From positions 124,001 to 188,000 of the forward strand of contig BMVA01000002.1 in the NCBI GenBank assembly GCA_014650475.1: a stretch of 64,000 nt of DNA, in the 5' to 3' direction. The position numbers and the translations under genes were made by a program. Below, piece by piece: positions 18,498-27,667 of the stretch (positions within the stretch are counted from its first letter, which is position 1; each line of letters opens with the position of its first letter). The notes beneath the pieces are model-generated. The model did no database searches and was not told where the DNA came from. It saw only the letters and a list, made by a program, of their open reading frames with translations. Origin of the DNA: Streptomyces albogriseolus (GTDB lineage: Bacteria > Actinomycetota > Actinomycetes > Streptomycetales > Streptomycetaceae).

Positions 18498-19205
18498 ATG
18501 GACATATCCGGACCCCAGCTCAGAGCCGTTCGCGCGGCGCTGTTCACGGCTGTCGTCGTGACCCTCAGCACCGCGTCGCACGTGCTGCTGTCCGGGGCCC
18601 CGCTGCCGCTGAACACGGTGGCCGCGGTCGGCGCCGCCGTGTTCGGCCTGGCCTACGTGCTCGCCGGACGGGAGCGTTCCTTCGGGCGGATCGCCGCCCT
18701 GCTGATCCCGCTGGAGCTGGCCGCCGACACGGTCTTCACCACCGGCCAGCACGTCTGTTACGGCCGGATGGGCGGCCCGGTGGCCGGCCCGCTGCGCTCG
18801 GTCGGGTTCGACGTGCTGTGCGGCGACGGCACCGGTGTGGGCGCGCCGCTGGCCCGGGTCGCCGGGCACGCCGCGGGGAGCGGCGACCGGGTGGCGGCGG
18901 CGCTGGCCGAGGCCGGCCCGGCGACCGCCTGGCTGCTGCTGGGCGCGCACATCGGGGTCGGTCTGTTCGCCGCCGCCTGGCTGCGCCGCGGGGAGCGGGC
19001 GCTGGCCCAGCTGCTGAGCGCGGTCGCGGCGACGGCGGCGACGGCGGTCCGTCCGCTGCTGCTGGCCGTCGCGGTGGTGACCGTGCGCCGGGCGCCCGAG
19101 GCGGGCCGGCCGGTCCGCACGCCGCACCGCGCCGCCGTGGCGCGCACCCTGCTCCTCGCGCACTCCCTGGGACGGCGCGGGCCGCCGTGCTCCCTCGCCG
19201 CCTGA
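18498..19205 (+). CDS. Integral membrane protein, 235 aa, unknown function
   Basis: Five membrane segments are visible, at about 12-33, 37-55, 60-78, 141-160 and 170-200. Two Cys (QHVCYGRMG and DVLCGDG) lie in the loop between the third and fourth. The C-terminus ends in a basic tail with LGRRGPP. I do not recognise the family. It lies 68 bp after the DUF2252 gene and 94 bp before a DsbA-like gene; the paired loop cysteines and that neighbour make a redox link possible but unproven. Confidence 0.78.
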   Translation: MDISGPQLRAVRAALFTAVVVTLSTASHVLLSGAPLPLNTVAAVGAAVFGLAYVLAGRERSFGRIAALLIPLELAADTVFTTGQHVCYGRMGGPVAGPLRSVGFDVLCGDGTGVGAPLARVAGHAAGSGDRVAAALAEAGPATAWLLLGAHIGVGLFAAAWLRRGERALAQLLSAVAATAATAVRPLLLAVAVVTVRRAPEAGRPVRTPHRAAVARTLLLAHSLGRRGPPCSLAA

Positions 19206-19299
19206 GGCGGATCACGCCCTGGGCGGTCGCCCGAGCATCAGCAGTCCCCCCGTACGAACTCCGCACACGACCGTGTGCGTCCCCTGTGGAGACATCACC

Positions 19300-20112
19300 A
19301 TGAGCAAGCGGAACAGCCAGGCGGCCAAGAACGCGGCGCGCGAGCGTCTGCGTCAGGAGCGCGAGCGCCAGGCGAAGAAGGCGAAGGTCAGGCGGCAGCT
19401 GATCGTCGCCGCGTCGGTGGTCGGCGTGCTGGCCGCGGCCGGCGGCATCGGCTACGCGGTGGTCCAGGCGAACAAGCCGGACCACTGGGAGGCCGCGAAG
19501 GACGCCAAGCTGGTCAAGCCGGCGAACACCGGCGGCAAGGACGGCACGACCGTCGTCATCGGCAAGGCCGACGCCAAGAAGACCCTGGAGATCTACGAGG
19601 ACCCGCGCTGCCCGATCTGCGCCTCCTTCGAGCAGGCCGTCGGCGGGACGATCGAGAAGGACGTCGCGGACGGCAAGTACAAGGTGCAGTTCATAGGCGC
19701 CTCGTTCCTGGACCGCAACCTCACCGGCGAGGGCTCGAAGAACGCGCTGAGCGCCCTGGGCGCCGCGCTGGACGTGAGCCCCGAGGCGTTCCTGGAGTAC
19801 AAGTCGGCGCTCTACTCCTCGGAGTTCCACCCCGCGGAGACGGAGGACAAGTTCAAGGACGACGCCTACCTGATCAAGATCGCCGACACGGTGGACGCCC
19901 TGAAGAACAACAAGGAGTTCCAGGCGGCGGTGAAGGACGGCACCTACGACCGCTGGGCGCTGGAGATGTCGGACAAGTTCGACAGCAGCGACGTCCAGGG
20001 CACGCCGACCGTGAAGATGGACGGCGAGAAGCTGACCGGCGCCGACGGGAAGAACGCGCCCATGACGGCGGCCGAGTTCACCGCTGCGGTGGACAAGGCG
20101 CTGAAGGGCTGA
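19300..20112 (+). CDS. Membrane-anchored DsbA-like thioredoxin-fold protein
   Basis: The 270-residue product has a very basic N-terminus (1-32), one membrane anchor (about 33-55) and an extracytoplasmic thioredoxin-fold domain of the DsbA type. The redox motif is C104-P-I-C107, followed by the long helical insertion, and the cis-Pro loop is GTPTVKM near the end. Such proteins form or reshuffle disulphides in exported proteins in actinobacteria. The start is ATG 19300 with GGAG upstream. A 12-bp hairpin follows the stop. Confidence 0.92.
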   Translation: MSKRNSQAAKNAARERLRQERERQAKKAKVRRQLIVAASVVGVLAAAGGIGYAVVQANKPDHWEAAKDAKLVKPANTGGKDGTTVVIGKADAKKTLEIYEDPRCPICASFEQAVGGTIEKDVADGKYKVQFIGASFLDRNLTGEGSKNALSALGAALDVSPEAFLEYKSALYSSEFHPAETEDKFKDDAYLIKIADTVDALKNNKEFQAAVKDGTYDRWALEMSDKFDSSDVQGTPTVKMDGEKLTGADGKNAPMTAAEFTAAVDKALKG

Positions 20113-20137
20113 CGCGGCAGACCGACAGCCGGCTGAA

Positions 20138-20170
20138 GAGCGGGCGAACTTTTCCCGGGTTCGCCCGCTC
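20138..20170 (+). terminator. Terminator after the DsbA-like gene, close to the phoD start
   Basis: GAGCGGGCGAAC (20138-20149) and GTTCGCCCGCTC (20159-20170) make a 12-bp perfect stem with a 9-base loop that includes TTTT. It lies 26 bp after the stop. Its right arm also forms part of a possible PhoP site. Confidence 0.8.
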
Positions 20171-20201
20171 CAGCATGTACACGTCAGTAATCTGATCGGC
20201 T
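20148..20201 (+). promoter_or_regulatory. Putative phoD promoter with a possible PHO box
   Basis: The 11-mer at 20159-20169 matches the Streptomyces PHO-box unit G(G/T)TCAYYYR(G/C)G at 9 of 11 places, and the 11-mer before it (20148-20158) at about 6. TAATCT at 20187-20192 could be a -10, placing the transcript start at or just before GTG 20202. No -35 is visible, as expected for an activator-dependent promoter. This is pattern matching by eye. Confidence 0.35.
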
Positions 20202-21884
20202 GTGACCAGTCGACACGGAAGAACCGAGAGCGCCGTCTCCGCCACCGCGGACACCGCCCCCCTCACCCCGCGCCGCCGGACGGTCGTCAAGGCGGCCGCC
20301 GCCACCGCGGCGCTGGCCGGACCGCTCGCCGCCGCGCTGCCCGCCCGCGCCGTCCAGACGGCCCCCGCCTTCCTGCACGGCGTCGCCTCCGGCGACCCGC
20401 TGCCGGACGGCGTGCTGCTGTGGACCCGCATGACGCCCACCCCGGACGCCCTCCCGGGCTCCGGCGCGGGACCCGACACCGAGGTGCGCTGGACCGTCGC
20501 CCGCGACCGGGCCTTCACCGACGTCGTCGCCCAGGGCACGGTCCTCGCCACCGCCGCCTCCGACCACACCGTCAAGGCGGACGTCCGCGGTCTGCGGCCC
20601 GCCACCGACTACTGGTTCCGCTTCTCCGCCGGCGGCGCCGACTCCCCCGCGGGCCGCACCCGCACCGCGCCCGCCCCCGACGCCTCCGTGGCGGGGCTGC
20701 GCCTCGGAGTGGTCTCCTGCGCCAACTGGGAGGCCGGCCACTTCGCGGCGTACCGCCATCTCGCGGCCCGCGGCGACCTGGACGCCTGGCTGCACCTGGG
20801 CGACTACATCTACGAGTACGGCACCGGCGACTACGGCACCCGCGGCACGGTCGTCCGCCCGCACTCCCCCGCCCACGAGATCGTCACCCTCGCCGACTAC
20901 CGCACCCGGCACGCCCGCTACAAGACCGACCCGGACCTCCAGGCGCTGCAGGCCGCCGCCCCGGTCGTCGCCATCTGGGACGACCACGAGTTCGCCAACG
21001 ACACCTGGTCCGGGGGCGCGGAGAACCACACCGAGGGCGCGGAGGGCGCCTGGGCCGCCCGGCAGGCCGCCGCGAAGCAGGCGTACTTCGAGTGGATGCC
21101 GGTCCGCCCGGCGGTCGAGGGCACCACCTACCGCCGGCTGCGCTTCGGCAAGCTGGCCGACCTGTCGCTGCTGGACCTGCGCTCCTTCCGCTCGCAGCAG
21201 GTCTCGCTCGGCGACGGCGACGTGGACGACCCCGGCCGCACCCTCACCGGCCGCGCCCAGCTCGACTGGCTGAAGGCGGGCCTGTCGGCGTCCGACACCA
21301 CCTGGCGGCTGGTCGGCACCTCGGTGATGATCTCGCCGTTCGCGCTGGGCTCGCTGCCCGCGAGCCTGCTGAAGCCGCTCGCGAAGCTGCTCGGCCTGCC
21401 GCAGGAGGGCCTCGCCCTCAACACCGACCAGTGGGACGGCTACACCGCCGACCGCCGCGAACTGCTGGCCCATCTGCGCGGCAACGCCATCCGCAACACG
21501 GTGTTCCTCACCGGCGACATCCACATGGCGTGGGCGAACGACGTGCCGGTGAACGCCGGCACCTACCCGCTGTCCGCGTCCGCCGCCACGGAGTTCGTGG
21601 TCACCTCGGTCACCTCCGACAACCTCGACGACATCCTGAAGGTCGGCGAGGGCACGGTCTCCGCGGTCGCCGCCCCGCTGATCCGGGCCGCCAACCGGCA
21701 CGTGCACTGGGTGGACACCGACCGGCACGGCTTCGGGGTGCTGGACCTCACGGCCGAGCGGGCGCAGATGGACTACTACGTGCTGTCCGACCGCACGCGG
21801 GCGGACGCCGCCGCGACCTGGGCCCGCTCCTACCGCACCCGCAGCGGCACGCAGAGGATCGAGCGGGCCGACGCCCCCGTCTGA
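20202..21884 (+). CDS. phoD: Alkaline phosphatase D (Tat-exported phosphodiesterase)
   Basis: PhoD enzymes release phosphate from extracellular phosphodiesters and teichoic acids. The 560-residue product has a twin-arginine leader ([17 protein letters not shown], about 24-40) with a likely cut after ARA, then the PhoD catalytic blocks: [18 protein letters not shown] and TGDIHMAW carry the calcium/iron ligands. The N-terminal Ig-like part (about 55-160) is usual. No ribosome site precedes GTG 20202; a -10-like box 10 bp upstream suggests a leaderless or nearly leaderless mRNA. Length is normal. Phosphate control is expected for the family and is hinted at by the upstream sequence. Confidence 0.94.
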   Translation: MTSRHGRTESAVSATADTAPLTPRRRTVVKAAAATAALAGPLAAALPARAVQTAPAFLHGVASGDPLPDGVLLWTRMTPTPDALPGSGAGPDTEVRWTVARDRAFTDVVAQGTVLATAASDHTVKADVRGLRPATDYWFRFSAGGADSPAGRTRTAPAPDASVAGLRLGVVSCANWEAGHFAAYRHLAARGDLDAWLHLGDYIYEYGTGDYGTRGTVVRPHSPAHEIVTLADYRTRHARYKTDPDLQALQAAAPVVAIWDDHEFANDTWSGGAENHTEGAEGAWAARQAAAKQAYFEWMPVRPAVEGTTYRRLRFGKLADLSLLDLRSFRSQQVSLGDGDVDDPGRTLTGRAQLDWLKAGLSASDTTWRLVGTSVMISPFALGSLPASLLKPLAKLLGLPQEGLALNTDQWDGYTADRRELLAHLRGNAIRNTVFLTGDIHMAWANDVPVNAGTYPLSASAATEFVVTSVTSDNLDDILKVGEGTVSAVAAPLIRAANRHVHWVDTDRHGFGVLDLTAERAQMDYYVLSDRTRADAAATWARSYRTRSGTQRIERADAPV

Positions 21885-21915
21885 CCGGTCCAGCACCCGG
21901 CGCCGATCAGGCGGA

Positions 21916-22500
21916 TCAGTCCACGGGCTCCTCCAGCGAGTCGAGGAAGCCGAGCGCCACCCGCCAGGTGGCCTCGGCCGCCTCCTCGTCGTAGTCGGGC
22001 AGGCCGGGGTCGGTGTAGAGGTGTCCGGCGCCCGCGTACCGGTAGACCTCCACGTCGGCCCCGGCCCGGCCCATCCGCAGGTACCAGGCGGTGAGCCAGT
22101 CGTCGGTCTCGAACGGGTCCGGCTCGGCGACGTGCAGCTGCACCGGCAGCCCGTCGGCCGCGGCGTTCTCCGCGATGTCGGAGGTGCCGTGCAGGAGCAG
22201 CAGGCCCCTCGCCCTCTCGTCGCCGAGGGCCAGCGTCTGCGCCACCGAGGCGCCGAAGGAGAACCCCGCGTACACCAGTCCGCGCTCCGAGTAGGGCGCC
22301 GCCGCCAGGACGGCCCGCTTCAGCAGCTCGTCCTTCCCGGTCTCCTCCCGCCAGGCCATGCCCTCCTCGGCCGTGTCGAACGTGCGCCCCTCGAAGAGAT
22401 CCGGCGTCCACACCTCGTGTCCGGCCGCGCGCAGCCGGTCCGCGGCCCGGTGCACCGCGGGACGCAGTCCGTAGGCCGAGTGAAAGAGCATGATGTTCAT
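21916..22500 (-). CDS. Dienelactone-hydrolase-family alpha/beta hydrolase
   Basis: The 194-residue product is a compact alpha/beta hydrolase with an NIMLFHSAYG first strand. The nucleophile elbow is G-F-S-F-G, so it uses Ser where classical dienelactone hydrolases have Cys. The likely Asp is in AEPDPFE and the His in AGAGHLYTD. The start is ATG 22500; ATG 22509, three codons upstream, is equally possible, and neither has a clear ribosome site. It converges on phoD, with only 31 bp and no obvious hairpin between them. Substrate is unknown. Confidence 0.85.
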   Translation of the reverse strand: MNIMLFHSAYGLRPAVHRAADRLRAAGHEVWTPDLFEGRTFDTAEEGMAWREETGKDELLKRAVLAAAPYSERGLVYAGFSFGASVAQTLALGDERARGLLLLHGTSDIAENAAADGLPVQLHVAEPDPFETDDWLTAWYLRMGRAGADVEVYRYAGAGHLYTDPGLPDYDEEAAEATWRVALGFLDSLEEPVD

Positions 22501-22607
22501 GCCGCCCATGGTGCCAGCCGGGTGTGACGGAGCCCGCGGGCGGCACTACCCGGAACCGGACGGAAGTCACATGTTCATGCCGGAGCAGGCCGGTTAGGTT
22601 CGGGGGC

Positions 22608-23732
22608 ATGGATGACGTGCTGCGCCCGCTGATCGTGGTCGGCGGCTCGGTGGTGCTGACGCTGCTGCTGGGCTGGGCCACCGACCTGCTCCTGCGAAAG
22701 GCCGACGAACGCCACCACGAGACACCGCTGTGGGGCCTGCTGCGCCGGGCCCGCGTCCCGTACCAGCTGCTGCTCTGCGCGGTCCTGCTCAGAGCCTCCT
22801 ACGACGAGGCACGGCTGCTGAGCTCCCACGAGGTCGCCGTCGGCCGGATGCTCAGCCTGGTGCTGATCGGGTCGGCCGCCTGGCTGGCCATCCGGATCGC
22901 CGCCGCCGTCGTGGAGACCTCCTACACCCGGTACGCCAGCAACCACCGGGAGCGCGACCCTGCCCGGGTGCGCCGGGTGCGCACCCAGGTGACCCTGATC
23001 CGCCGGGTGGTGTCTGCGGTGGTCGGCGTGGTCGCGGTGGCCGCGATGCTGCTGACGTTCCCGGCGATGCGCGCGGCCGGCGCCTCGCTGCTGGCCTCGG
23101 CGGGCATCCTCGGCATCGTCGCCGGCGTCGCCGCCCAGTCGACGCTGAGCAACATGTTCGCCGGGCTGCAGATCGCCTTCGGCGACATGGTGCGCATCGG
23201 CGACACCGTGGTGGTGGACGGCGAGTGGGGCACGGTGGAGGAGATCACCCTCACCTTCCTGACCGTGCGCACGTGGGACGAGCGCCGGATCACCATGCCG
23301 GTGTCGTACTTCACCTCCAAGCCGTTCGAGAACTGGTCGCGCGGGACGCCGCAGATGACCGGCACCGTGTTCTGGCACGTCGACCACAGCGCCCCGCTGG
23401 ACGCCATGCGCGAGAAGCTGCGCGACATCCTGCGGGAGTGCCCGGCATGGGACGGCCGCGCCTACAACCTCACCGTCACGGACAGCACCCCCAGCACTCT
23501 GGAGGTGCGGGCGCTGGTGACGGCCAAGGACGCGGACGACATCTGGACGGTCCGGGTGACGGTCCGCGAGCGGATGATGCGCTTCCTGTCCGACGAGCAC
23601 CCCTACGCGCTGCCCCGTGTCAACACGGCCGACGCGGTGCCGCCGCCCCGGGACGGCCGGGAGAGCGCGCACGCCGACGGTCTGCGGACGGCGCGCCGGG
23701 TCCACGCCCATCCACCCCGGCAGCCGCGCTGA
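22608..23732 (+). CDS. mscS: Small-conductance mechanosensitive channel (MscS family)
   Basis: The 374-residue product has four membrane segments: about 5-25, 45-65, 85-105, and the pore region LLASAGILGIVAGVAAQST, rich in Gly/Ala as in TM3 of MscS. The cytosolic beta domain follows (GDMVRIGDTVVVDGEWGTVEEI, then the RITMPVSYFTSKPFENWSR segment). A Pro/Arg-rich tail ends the protein. It should open under membrane tension and release solutes after osmotic downshock. The start is ATG 22608. It converges on an SDR gene with a 7-bp gap and no terminator between them. Confidence 0.93.
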   Translation: MDDVLRPLIVVGGSVVLTLLLGWATDLLLRKADERHHETPLWGLLRRARVPYQLLLCAVLLRASYDEARLLSSHEVAVGRMLSLVLIGSAAWLAIRIAAAVVETSYTRYASNHRERDPARVRRVRTQVTLIRRVVSAVVGVVAVAAMLLTFPAMRAAGASLLASAGILGIVAGVAAQSTLSNMFAGLQIAFGDMVRIGDTVVVDGEWGTVEEITLTFLTVRTWDERRITMPVSYFTSKPFENWSRGTPQMTGTVFWHVDHSAPLDAMREKLRDILRECPAWDGRAYNLTVTDSTPSTLEVRALVTAKDADDIWTVRVTVRERMMRFLSDEHPYALPRVNTADAVPPPRDGRESAHADGLRTARRVHAHPPRQPR

Positions 23733-23739
23733 GCGGTCC

Positions 23740-24483
23740 TCAGCAGCCGCGCTCGGCGCCGCCGTTCACCTGGACGATCTGCGAGGTGATGTGGCCGGCG
23801 CCGTGCGAGGCGAGCCAGTGCAGGGTCGCCGCGACGTCACCGGGCCGGCCGGCGCGCTTGTCCGACGTCTCGGCGACCAGCCGCGCCCGCCGCTCCTCGT
23901 CCAGGCCGTCGTCGCCGAAGAACGCCGTGTCCTCGATGTAGCCGGGCGCGACCACGTTCACGGTGATCCCGTGCGGCCCCAGCTCCCGGGCCAGGGCATG
24001 GGCGTACGGGTGCAGGCCCGCCTTGGCCGCCGCGTACGAGACCCGTCCCGAGCCGCGCCTGGCGGCGATGGAGCTGAGGAACAGCACCCGGCCGCCGGGC
24101 ACGGCGAGCCGGTGCCGCAGCGCCTCGGTGAGCAGCACGGCGGTCAGCACGTTGAGCCGGAAGTTGACCGTCCAGTCGCGGGCGACGGCGTCGAGCGGGT
24201 CGTCGCCGCCCACCGGCGGTTCGAGCAGCCCGTTGCCGCCCGCGCAGTGGACGAGCACGTCCACGGCGCCGAACTCGCGCCCCACGAACCCGGACACGCC
24301 CCGCACGGCCTCGGGGTCGGCCAGATCGGCGGCGTAGGTCAGCGCGCCGGGCACCTCGGCCCGCTCCAGGACGTCACCGCGCCGCCCGATGAGCAGGACG
24401 CGGTCGCCGTCGGCGGCGAACGTCTGCGCGGTGGCGAGCCCGATGCCGGTGCCGCCGCCGCTGATCACAACATTGCGTGTCAT
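23740..24483 (-). CDS. Short-chain dehydrogenase/reductase, FabG-like
   Basis: The 247-residue product is a classical SDR. The NAD(P) motif is GGGTGIG (9-15), NAG is replaced by CAGG, the catalytic Ser lies in FLSSIAARRG, and Y-A-A-A-K is present in VSYAAAKAG. The C-terminus ends NGGAERGC, as in FabG-type enzymes (family consensus NGG). The cofactor is likely NADPH, from the Arg after the second strand (IGRRG). Substrate is unknown. It is 51 bp from the antiporter gene on the same strand. Confidence 0.92.
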   Translation of the reverse strand: MTRNVVISGGGTGIGLATAQTFAADGDRVLLIGRRGDVLERAEVPGALTYAADLADPEAVRGVSGFVGREFGAVDVLVHCAGGNGLLEPPVGGDDPLDAVARDWTVNFRLNVLTAVLLTEALRHRLAVPGGRVLFLSSIAARRGSGRVSYAAAKAGLHPYAHALARELGPHGITVNVVAPGYIEDTAFFGDDGLDEERRARLVAETSDKRAGRPGDVAATLHWLASHGAGHITSQIVQVNGGAERGC

Positions 24484-24534
24484 GCCCCGACCCTACGGAG
24501 CGGGCGACGGCGGACGGCGGCAACGCGGCGGCGC

Positions 24535-26127
24535 TCAGCGCAGACTGCGCACGTCCAGATGACGCAGCACCCGGTCCACCACCTCGGGGTCGGCGCCCGG
24601 CTCGCTGCGCGCGGTGAGCACCTCGTGCCGGGCGGCGCTCAGCATGTCCTGCTCGATGCGCCGGATCCGCTTCAGCCGCCTGGCCCGCTGCCGGACCGCC
24701 TCGCGCCGTTCGTCCTCCGCGATGTCGGGGCTGATCCGCACGCCCATGTCGAACGCCCGGCGCATCAGCTGCTCGGACAGGTCCTCCGGCAACTCCTCGA
24801 CGTCCTCGATCTCCCGCAGCCTGCGTTTGGCCGCCTTCGCGGCCCGGACGGCGAGCCGGCGCTCCAGCTCCTTCTCCCGTCCGGTGTCGCCGCGCACCCC
24901 GAGCCTGCTCACCAGCCACGGCAGGGTGAGCCCCTGCACCAGCAGCGTCCCCAGGACCACGCCGAACGCGATGAAGACGATCTCGCCGCGGGCGGGGAAG
25001 CCGGCCCCGGACCCGGTCTCCAGCGGGATGGCGAGGGCGAGCGCCACGGACGCCACACCGCGCATCCCGGACCACCACATCACCACGGTCTCGCGCCAGC
25101 TGAGCGGGATCTCCTCGCCGACGTCCCCGGCGGTGTGCAGCCGCTTGGTCAGCCAGGTCGCCGGCAGCAGCCACGCCAGCCGGACGAGGACGACCACCCC
25201 GACCACCGCCGCCGACCAGCTCAGCAGCTCACCCCAGTGGCCGGCCGCCGTGTTGACCGCGTTGTGCAGCTCCAGGCCGACCAGGCCGAACGCCACACCG
25301 GTGACCAGGGTGTCCACGATGTCCCAGAAGGTGTGCCCGGCCAGCCGCGCCATCACGTCGTCGGCGTCTGTGGCGTACTCCACCAGGAACAGCGCGGTGA
25401 CCAGCACCCCGAGGACGCCCGAGCCGTGCAGCTCCTCGGCGAGGACGTAGGCGGCGAACGGCACCAGCAGGGTCAGGGCGACTCGGAGGGTGGGGTCGCC
25501 GAGCAGATCCATCGCCTTGTTGGTGGCCCAGCCGAGCACCAGTCCGACGGCGACCGCCACCACCGCCGACAGCACCAGGTCGCGCCCGGCCGTCCAGGGC
25601 GAGAAGGTGCCGCTCACGGCGGCGGCCACGGCCACGTGGTACAGCACGATCGCCGTGACGTCGTTGAACAGCCCTTCGCCCTCCAGGATCGACACCAGCC
25701 GACGGGGCAGCCCCAGCTTGCCGGCCACGGCGGTGGCCGCGACCGGGTCGGGCGGGGCGACCAGCGCGCCGAGGGCGAGGGCAGCGGTCAGCGGCAGCCC
25801 CGGCACGATCGCGTGGGCGACGGCGGCGACGCAGAAGGTGGTGACGAAGACCAGCGCCACGGCCAGCAGCAGGATCGGCCGGACGTTGGCCGCGAACTGA
25901 CGCCAGGAGGTGCGGCGCACGGCCGCGTAGAGCAGGGGCGGCAGCAGCAGCGGCAGGATCAGTTCCGGCGGAACGTCGACGTTCGGCACGAACTCCAGCA
26001 GCGCCAGGACGATCCCGAACACCGTCATCAGCACCGGCGCCGGCAGCCTCAGCCGCTCCCCCACGGGGACGCTCACGACCGCCCCGAGCAACAGGGCGAA
26101 CAGCAGGGCCAACTGATCCACGGTCAC
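24535..26127 (-). CDS. Na+/H+ antiporter, CPA1 family
   Basis: The 530-residue product has about 12 membrane helices and a 110-residue charged cytosolic tail. The ion-binding aspartates are visible in ALVAPPDPVAA and EGLFNDVTAI, the CPA1 signature. It exchanges protons for Na+ or K+ and keeps pH and salt balance. The tail (from about 415) is rich in Arg/Glu helices and may be regulatory. The start is GTG 26127, followed at once by a second GTG. Confidence 0.93.
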   Translation of the reverse strand: MTVDQLALLFALLLGAVVSVPVGERLRLPAPVLMTVFGIVLALLEFVPNVDVPPELILPLLLPPLLYAAVRRTSWRQFAANVRPILLLAVALVFVTTFCVAAVAHAIVPGLPLTAALALGALVAPPDPVAATAVAGKLGLPRRLVSILEGEGLFNDVTAIVLYHVAVAAAVSGTFSPWTAGRDLVLSAVVAVAVGLVLGWATNKAMDLLGDPTLRVALTLLVPFAAYVLAEELHGSGVLGVLVTALFLVEYATDADDVMARLAGHTFWDIVDTLVTGVAFGLVGLELHNAVNTAAGHWGELLSWSAAVVGVVVLVRLAWLLPATWLTKRLHTAGDVGEEIPLSWRETVVMWWSGMRGVASVALALAIPLETGSGAGFPARGEIVFIAFGVVLGTLLVQGLTLPWLVSRLGVRGDTGREKELERRLAVRAAKAAKRRLREIEDVEELPEDLSEQLMRRAFDMGVRISPDIAEDERREAVRQRARRLKRIRRIEQDMLSAARHEVLTARSEPGADPEVVDRVLRHLDVRSLR

Positions 26128-26205
26128 CGCTCCCGGAGGTCGGACGGATCGGGCGGTCTCCAGCCTGTCACGCGCCGCACGACCGGCGGGGTCAGCCGGC
26201 CCCGG

Positions 26206-26673
26206 CTACAGCGCGCGCCGCATCGCCCGGTGCGGCATGCCCGCGTCGGGGAACTCCGGCCCGTAGGCCTGGTAGCCGAGCCGCTCGTAGAAGCCGAGGG
26301 CGTGGGTCTGGGCGTGCAGGTCGACGCCGGCGAGCCCGCGCTCCCGGGCGGCCTCCTCGACGGCCCGCACGAGCGCCGCGCCGACCCCGAGGCCGCGCGC
26401 CCGCCGCAGGACGGCGAGCCGGCCGAGGGAGCCGACCGACGGGTCGCCGCCGTTCTTCGCCGCGGCCGCGGCGCCGTGCAGCAGCCGGGCCGTGCCGAGC
26501 GGGGTGCCGTCGGCCGCGACCGCGAGCAGGTGCACGGCGTCCGCGTCGTGGGCGTCGTACTCGATGTCCTCGGGCACGCCCTGCTCGGCGACGAAGACCT
26601 CCTTGCGGACCGCGAAGCAGGCCTCGCGGTCGGCGGGGTCCCCGGCGACCCGGACCGTGGTCTGCGGGCTCAC
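26206..26673 (-). CDS. GNAT-family N-acetyltransferase (ElaA-like)
   Basis: The 155-residue product has the ElaA-type start, [17 protein letters not shown], and the acetyl-CoA loop [12 protein letters not shown] (R/Q-x-x-G-x-G/A), followed by FYERLGYQ in the last conserved helix. Substrate is unknown. Its start overlaps the stop of the pseudouridine synthase gene by 4 bp, so the two are co-translated. Confidence 0.92.
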   Translation of the reverse strand: MSPQTTVRVAGDPADREACFAVRKEVFVAEQGVPEDIEYDAHDADAVHLLAVAADGTPLGTARLLHGAAAAAKNGGDPSVGSLGRLAVLRRARGLGVGAALVRAVEEAARERGLAGVDLHAQTHALGFYERLGYQAYGPEFPDAGMPHRAMRRAL

Positions 26674-27614
26674 GCCCAGGTCTCCTCACGGACCTGGTCG
26701 AGCGCCTGCTGCAGGTCGTCCGGGTAGTCGCAGGAGAACTCCGCCCACTGCCCGTCACCGGGGTGCTCGAAGCCGAGGCGCACGGCGTGCAGCCACTGGC
26801 GGGTCAGCTTCAGCCGCTTGGCGAGCGTGGGGTCGGCGCCGTAGGTCAGGTCGCCGACGCAGGGGTGGCGGTGGGCGGCCATGTGGACGCGGATCTGGTG
26901 GGTGCGGCCGGTCTCCAGCTTCACGTCGAGCAGCGAGGCCGCGCGGAACGCCTCGATCAGGTCGTAGTGCGTGACGGACGGCTTGCCGTCGGCGGTGACC
27001 GCCCACTTGTAGTCGTGGTGCGGGTGGCGGCCGATGGGGGCGTCGATGGTGCCGCTGGTCGGGTCGGGGTGGCCCTGGACGAGCGTGTGGTAGCGCTTGT
27101 CGACCGTGCGCTCCTTGAACTGGCGCTTCAGCGACGTGTACGCGTACTCGGACTTGGCGACGACCATCAGGCCGGAGGTGCCGACGTCGAGGCGGTGCAC
27201 GATGCCCTGGCGCTCGGCGGCGCCGGAGGTCGAGATGCGGTAGCCGGCGGCGGCGAGACCGCCGATCACGGTCGGTCCCGTCCAGCCCGGGGAGGGGTGG
27301 GCGGCGACGCCGACGGGCTTGACGATCACGACCACGTCGTCGTCGTCGTGCACGATCTCCATACCCTCGACCGGCTCGGCGACGACCCGCACCGGGGCGG
27401 CCGCCTGGGGCATCTCCACCTCGAGCCAGGCGCCGCCGCTGACCCGCTCGGACTTTCCGACCACCGACCCGTCGACCGTGACCTTCCCCGCGGCGGCGAG
27501 CTCGGCCGCCTTGGTGCGGGAGAAGCCGAACATGCGGGAGATGGCGGCGTCGACGCGCTCGCCCTCCAGGCCGTCGGGCACGGGCAGGGTACGGATCTCG
27601 GGAATCGTGCTCAC
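26670..27614 (-). CDS. rluD: RluD-type 23S rRNA pseudouridine synthase
   Basis: The 314-residue product has an N-terminal S4 RNA-binding domain ([20 protein letters not shown], about 18-75) and the RluA-family catalytic domain with [11 protein letters not shown], where the Asp is the nucleophile, and GRTHQIRVH. RluD modifies helix 69 uridines of 23S rRNA. The start is GTG 27614 (VSTIPEI); the longer upstream frame is Pro/Gly/Arg-rich and not conserved in look. It lies just after lspA in the same direction, the lspA-rluD order common to many bacteria. Confidence 0.93.
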   Translation of the reverse strand: MSTIPEIRTLPVPDGLEGERVDAAISRMFGFSRTKAAELAAAGKVTVDGSVVGKSERVSGGAWLEVEMPQAAAPVRVVAEPVEGMEIVHDDDDVVVIVKPVGVAAHPSPGWTGPTVIGGLAAAGYRISTSGAAERQGIVHRLDVGTSGLMVVAKSEYAYTSLKRQFKERTVDKRYHTLVQGHPDPTSGTIDAPIGRHPHHDYKWAVTADGKPSVTHYDLIEAFRAASLLDVKLETGRTHQIRVHMAAHRHPCVGDLTYGADPTLAKRLKLTRQWLHAVRLGFEHPGDGQWAEFSCDYPDDLQQALDQVREETWA

Positions 27615-27667
27615 CCGTCGAGTATGCCGGACGGGTGCGTCACTCCCGCACGGGAGTGACGGGGCCC

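Noticed and set aside
23617-26727. 1036-codon plus-strand open frame over the SDR and antiporter genes
   Set aside because: It is His/Arg/Gln-rich antisense composition, and the minus-strand genes are clear.
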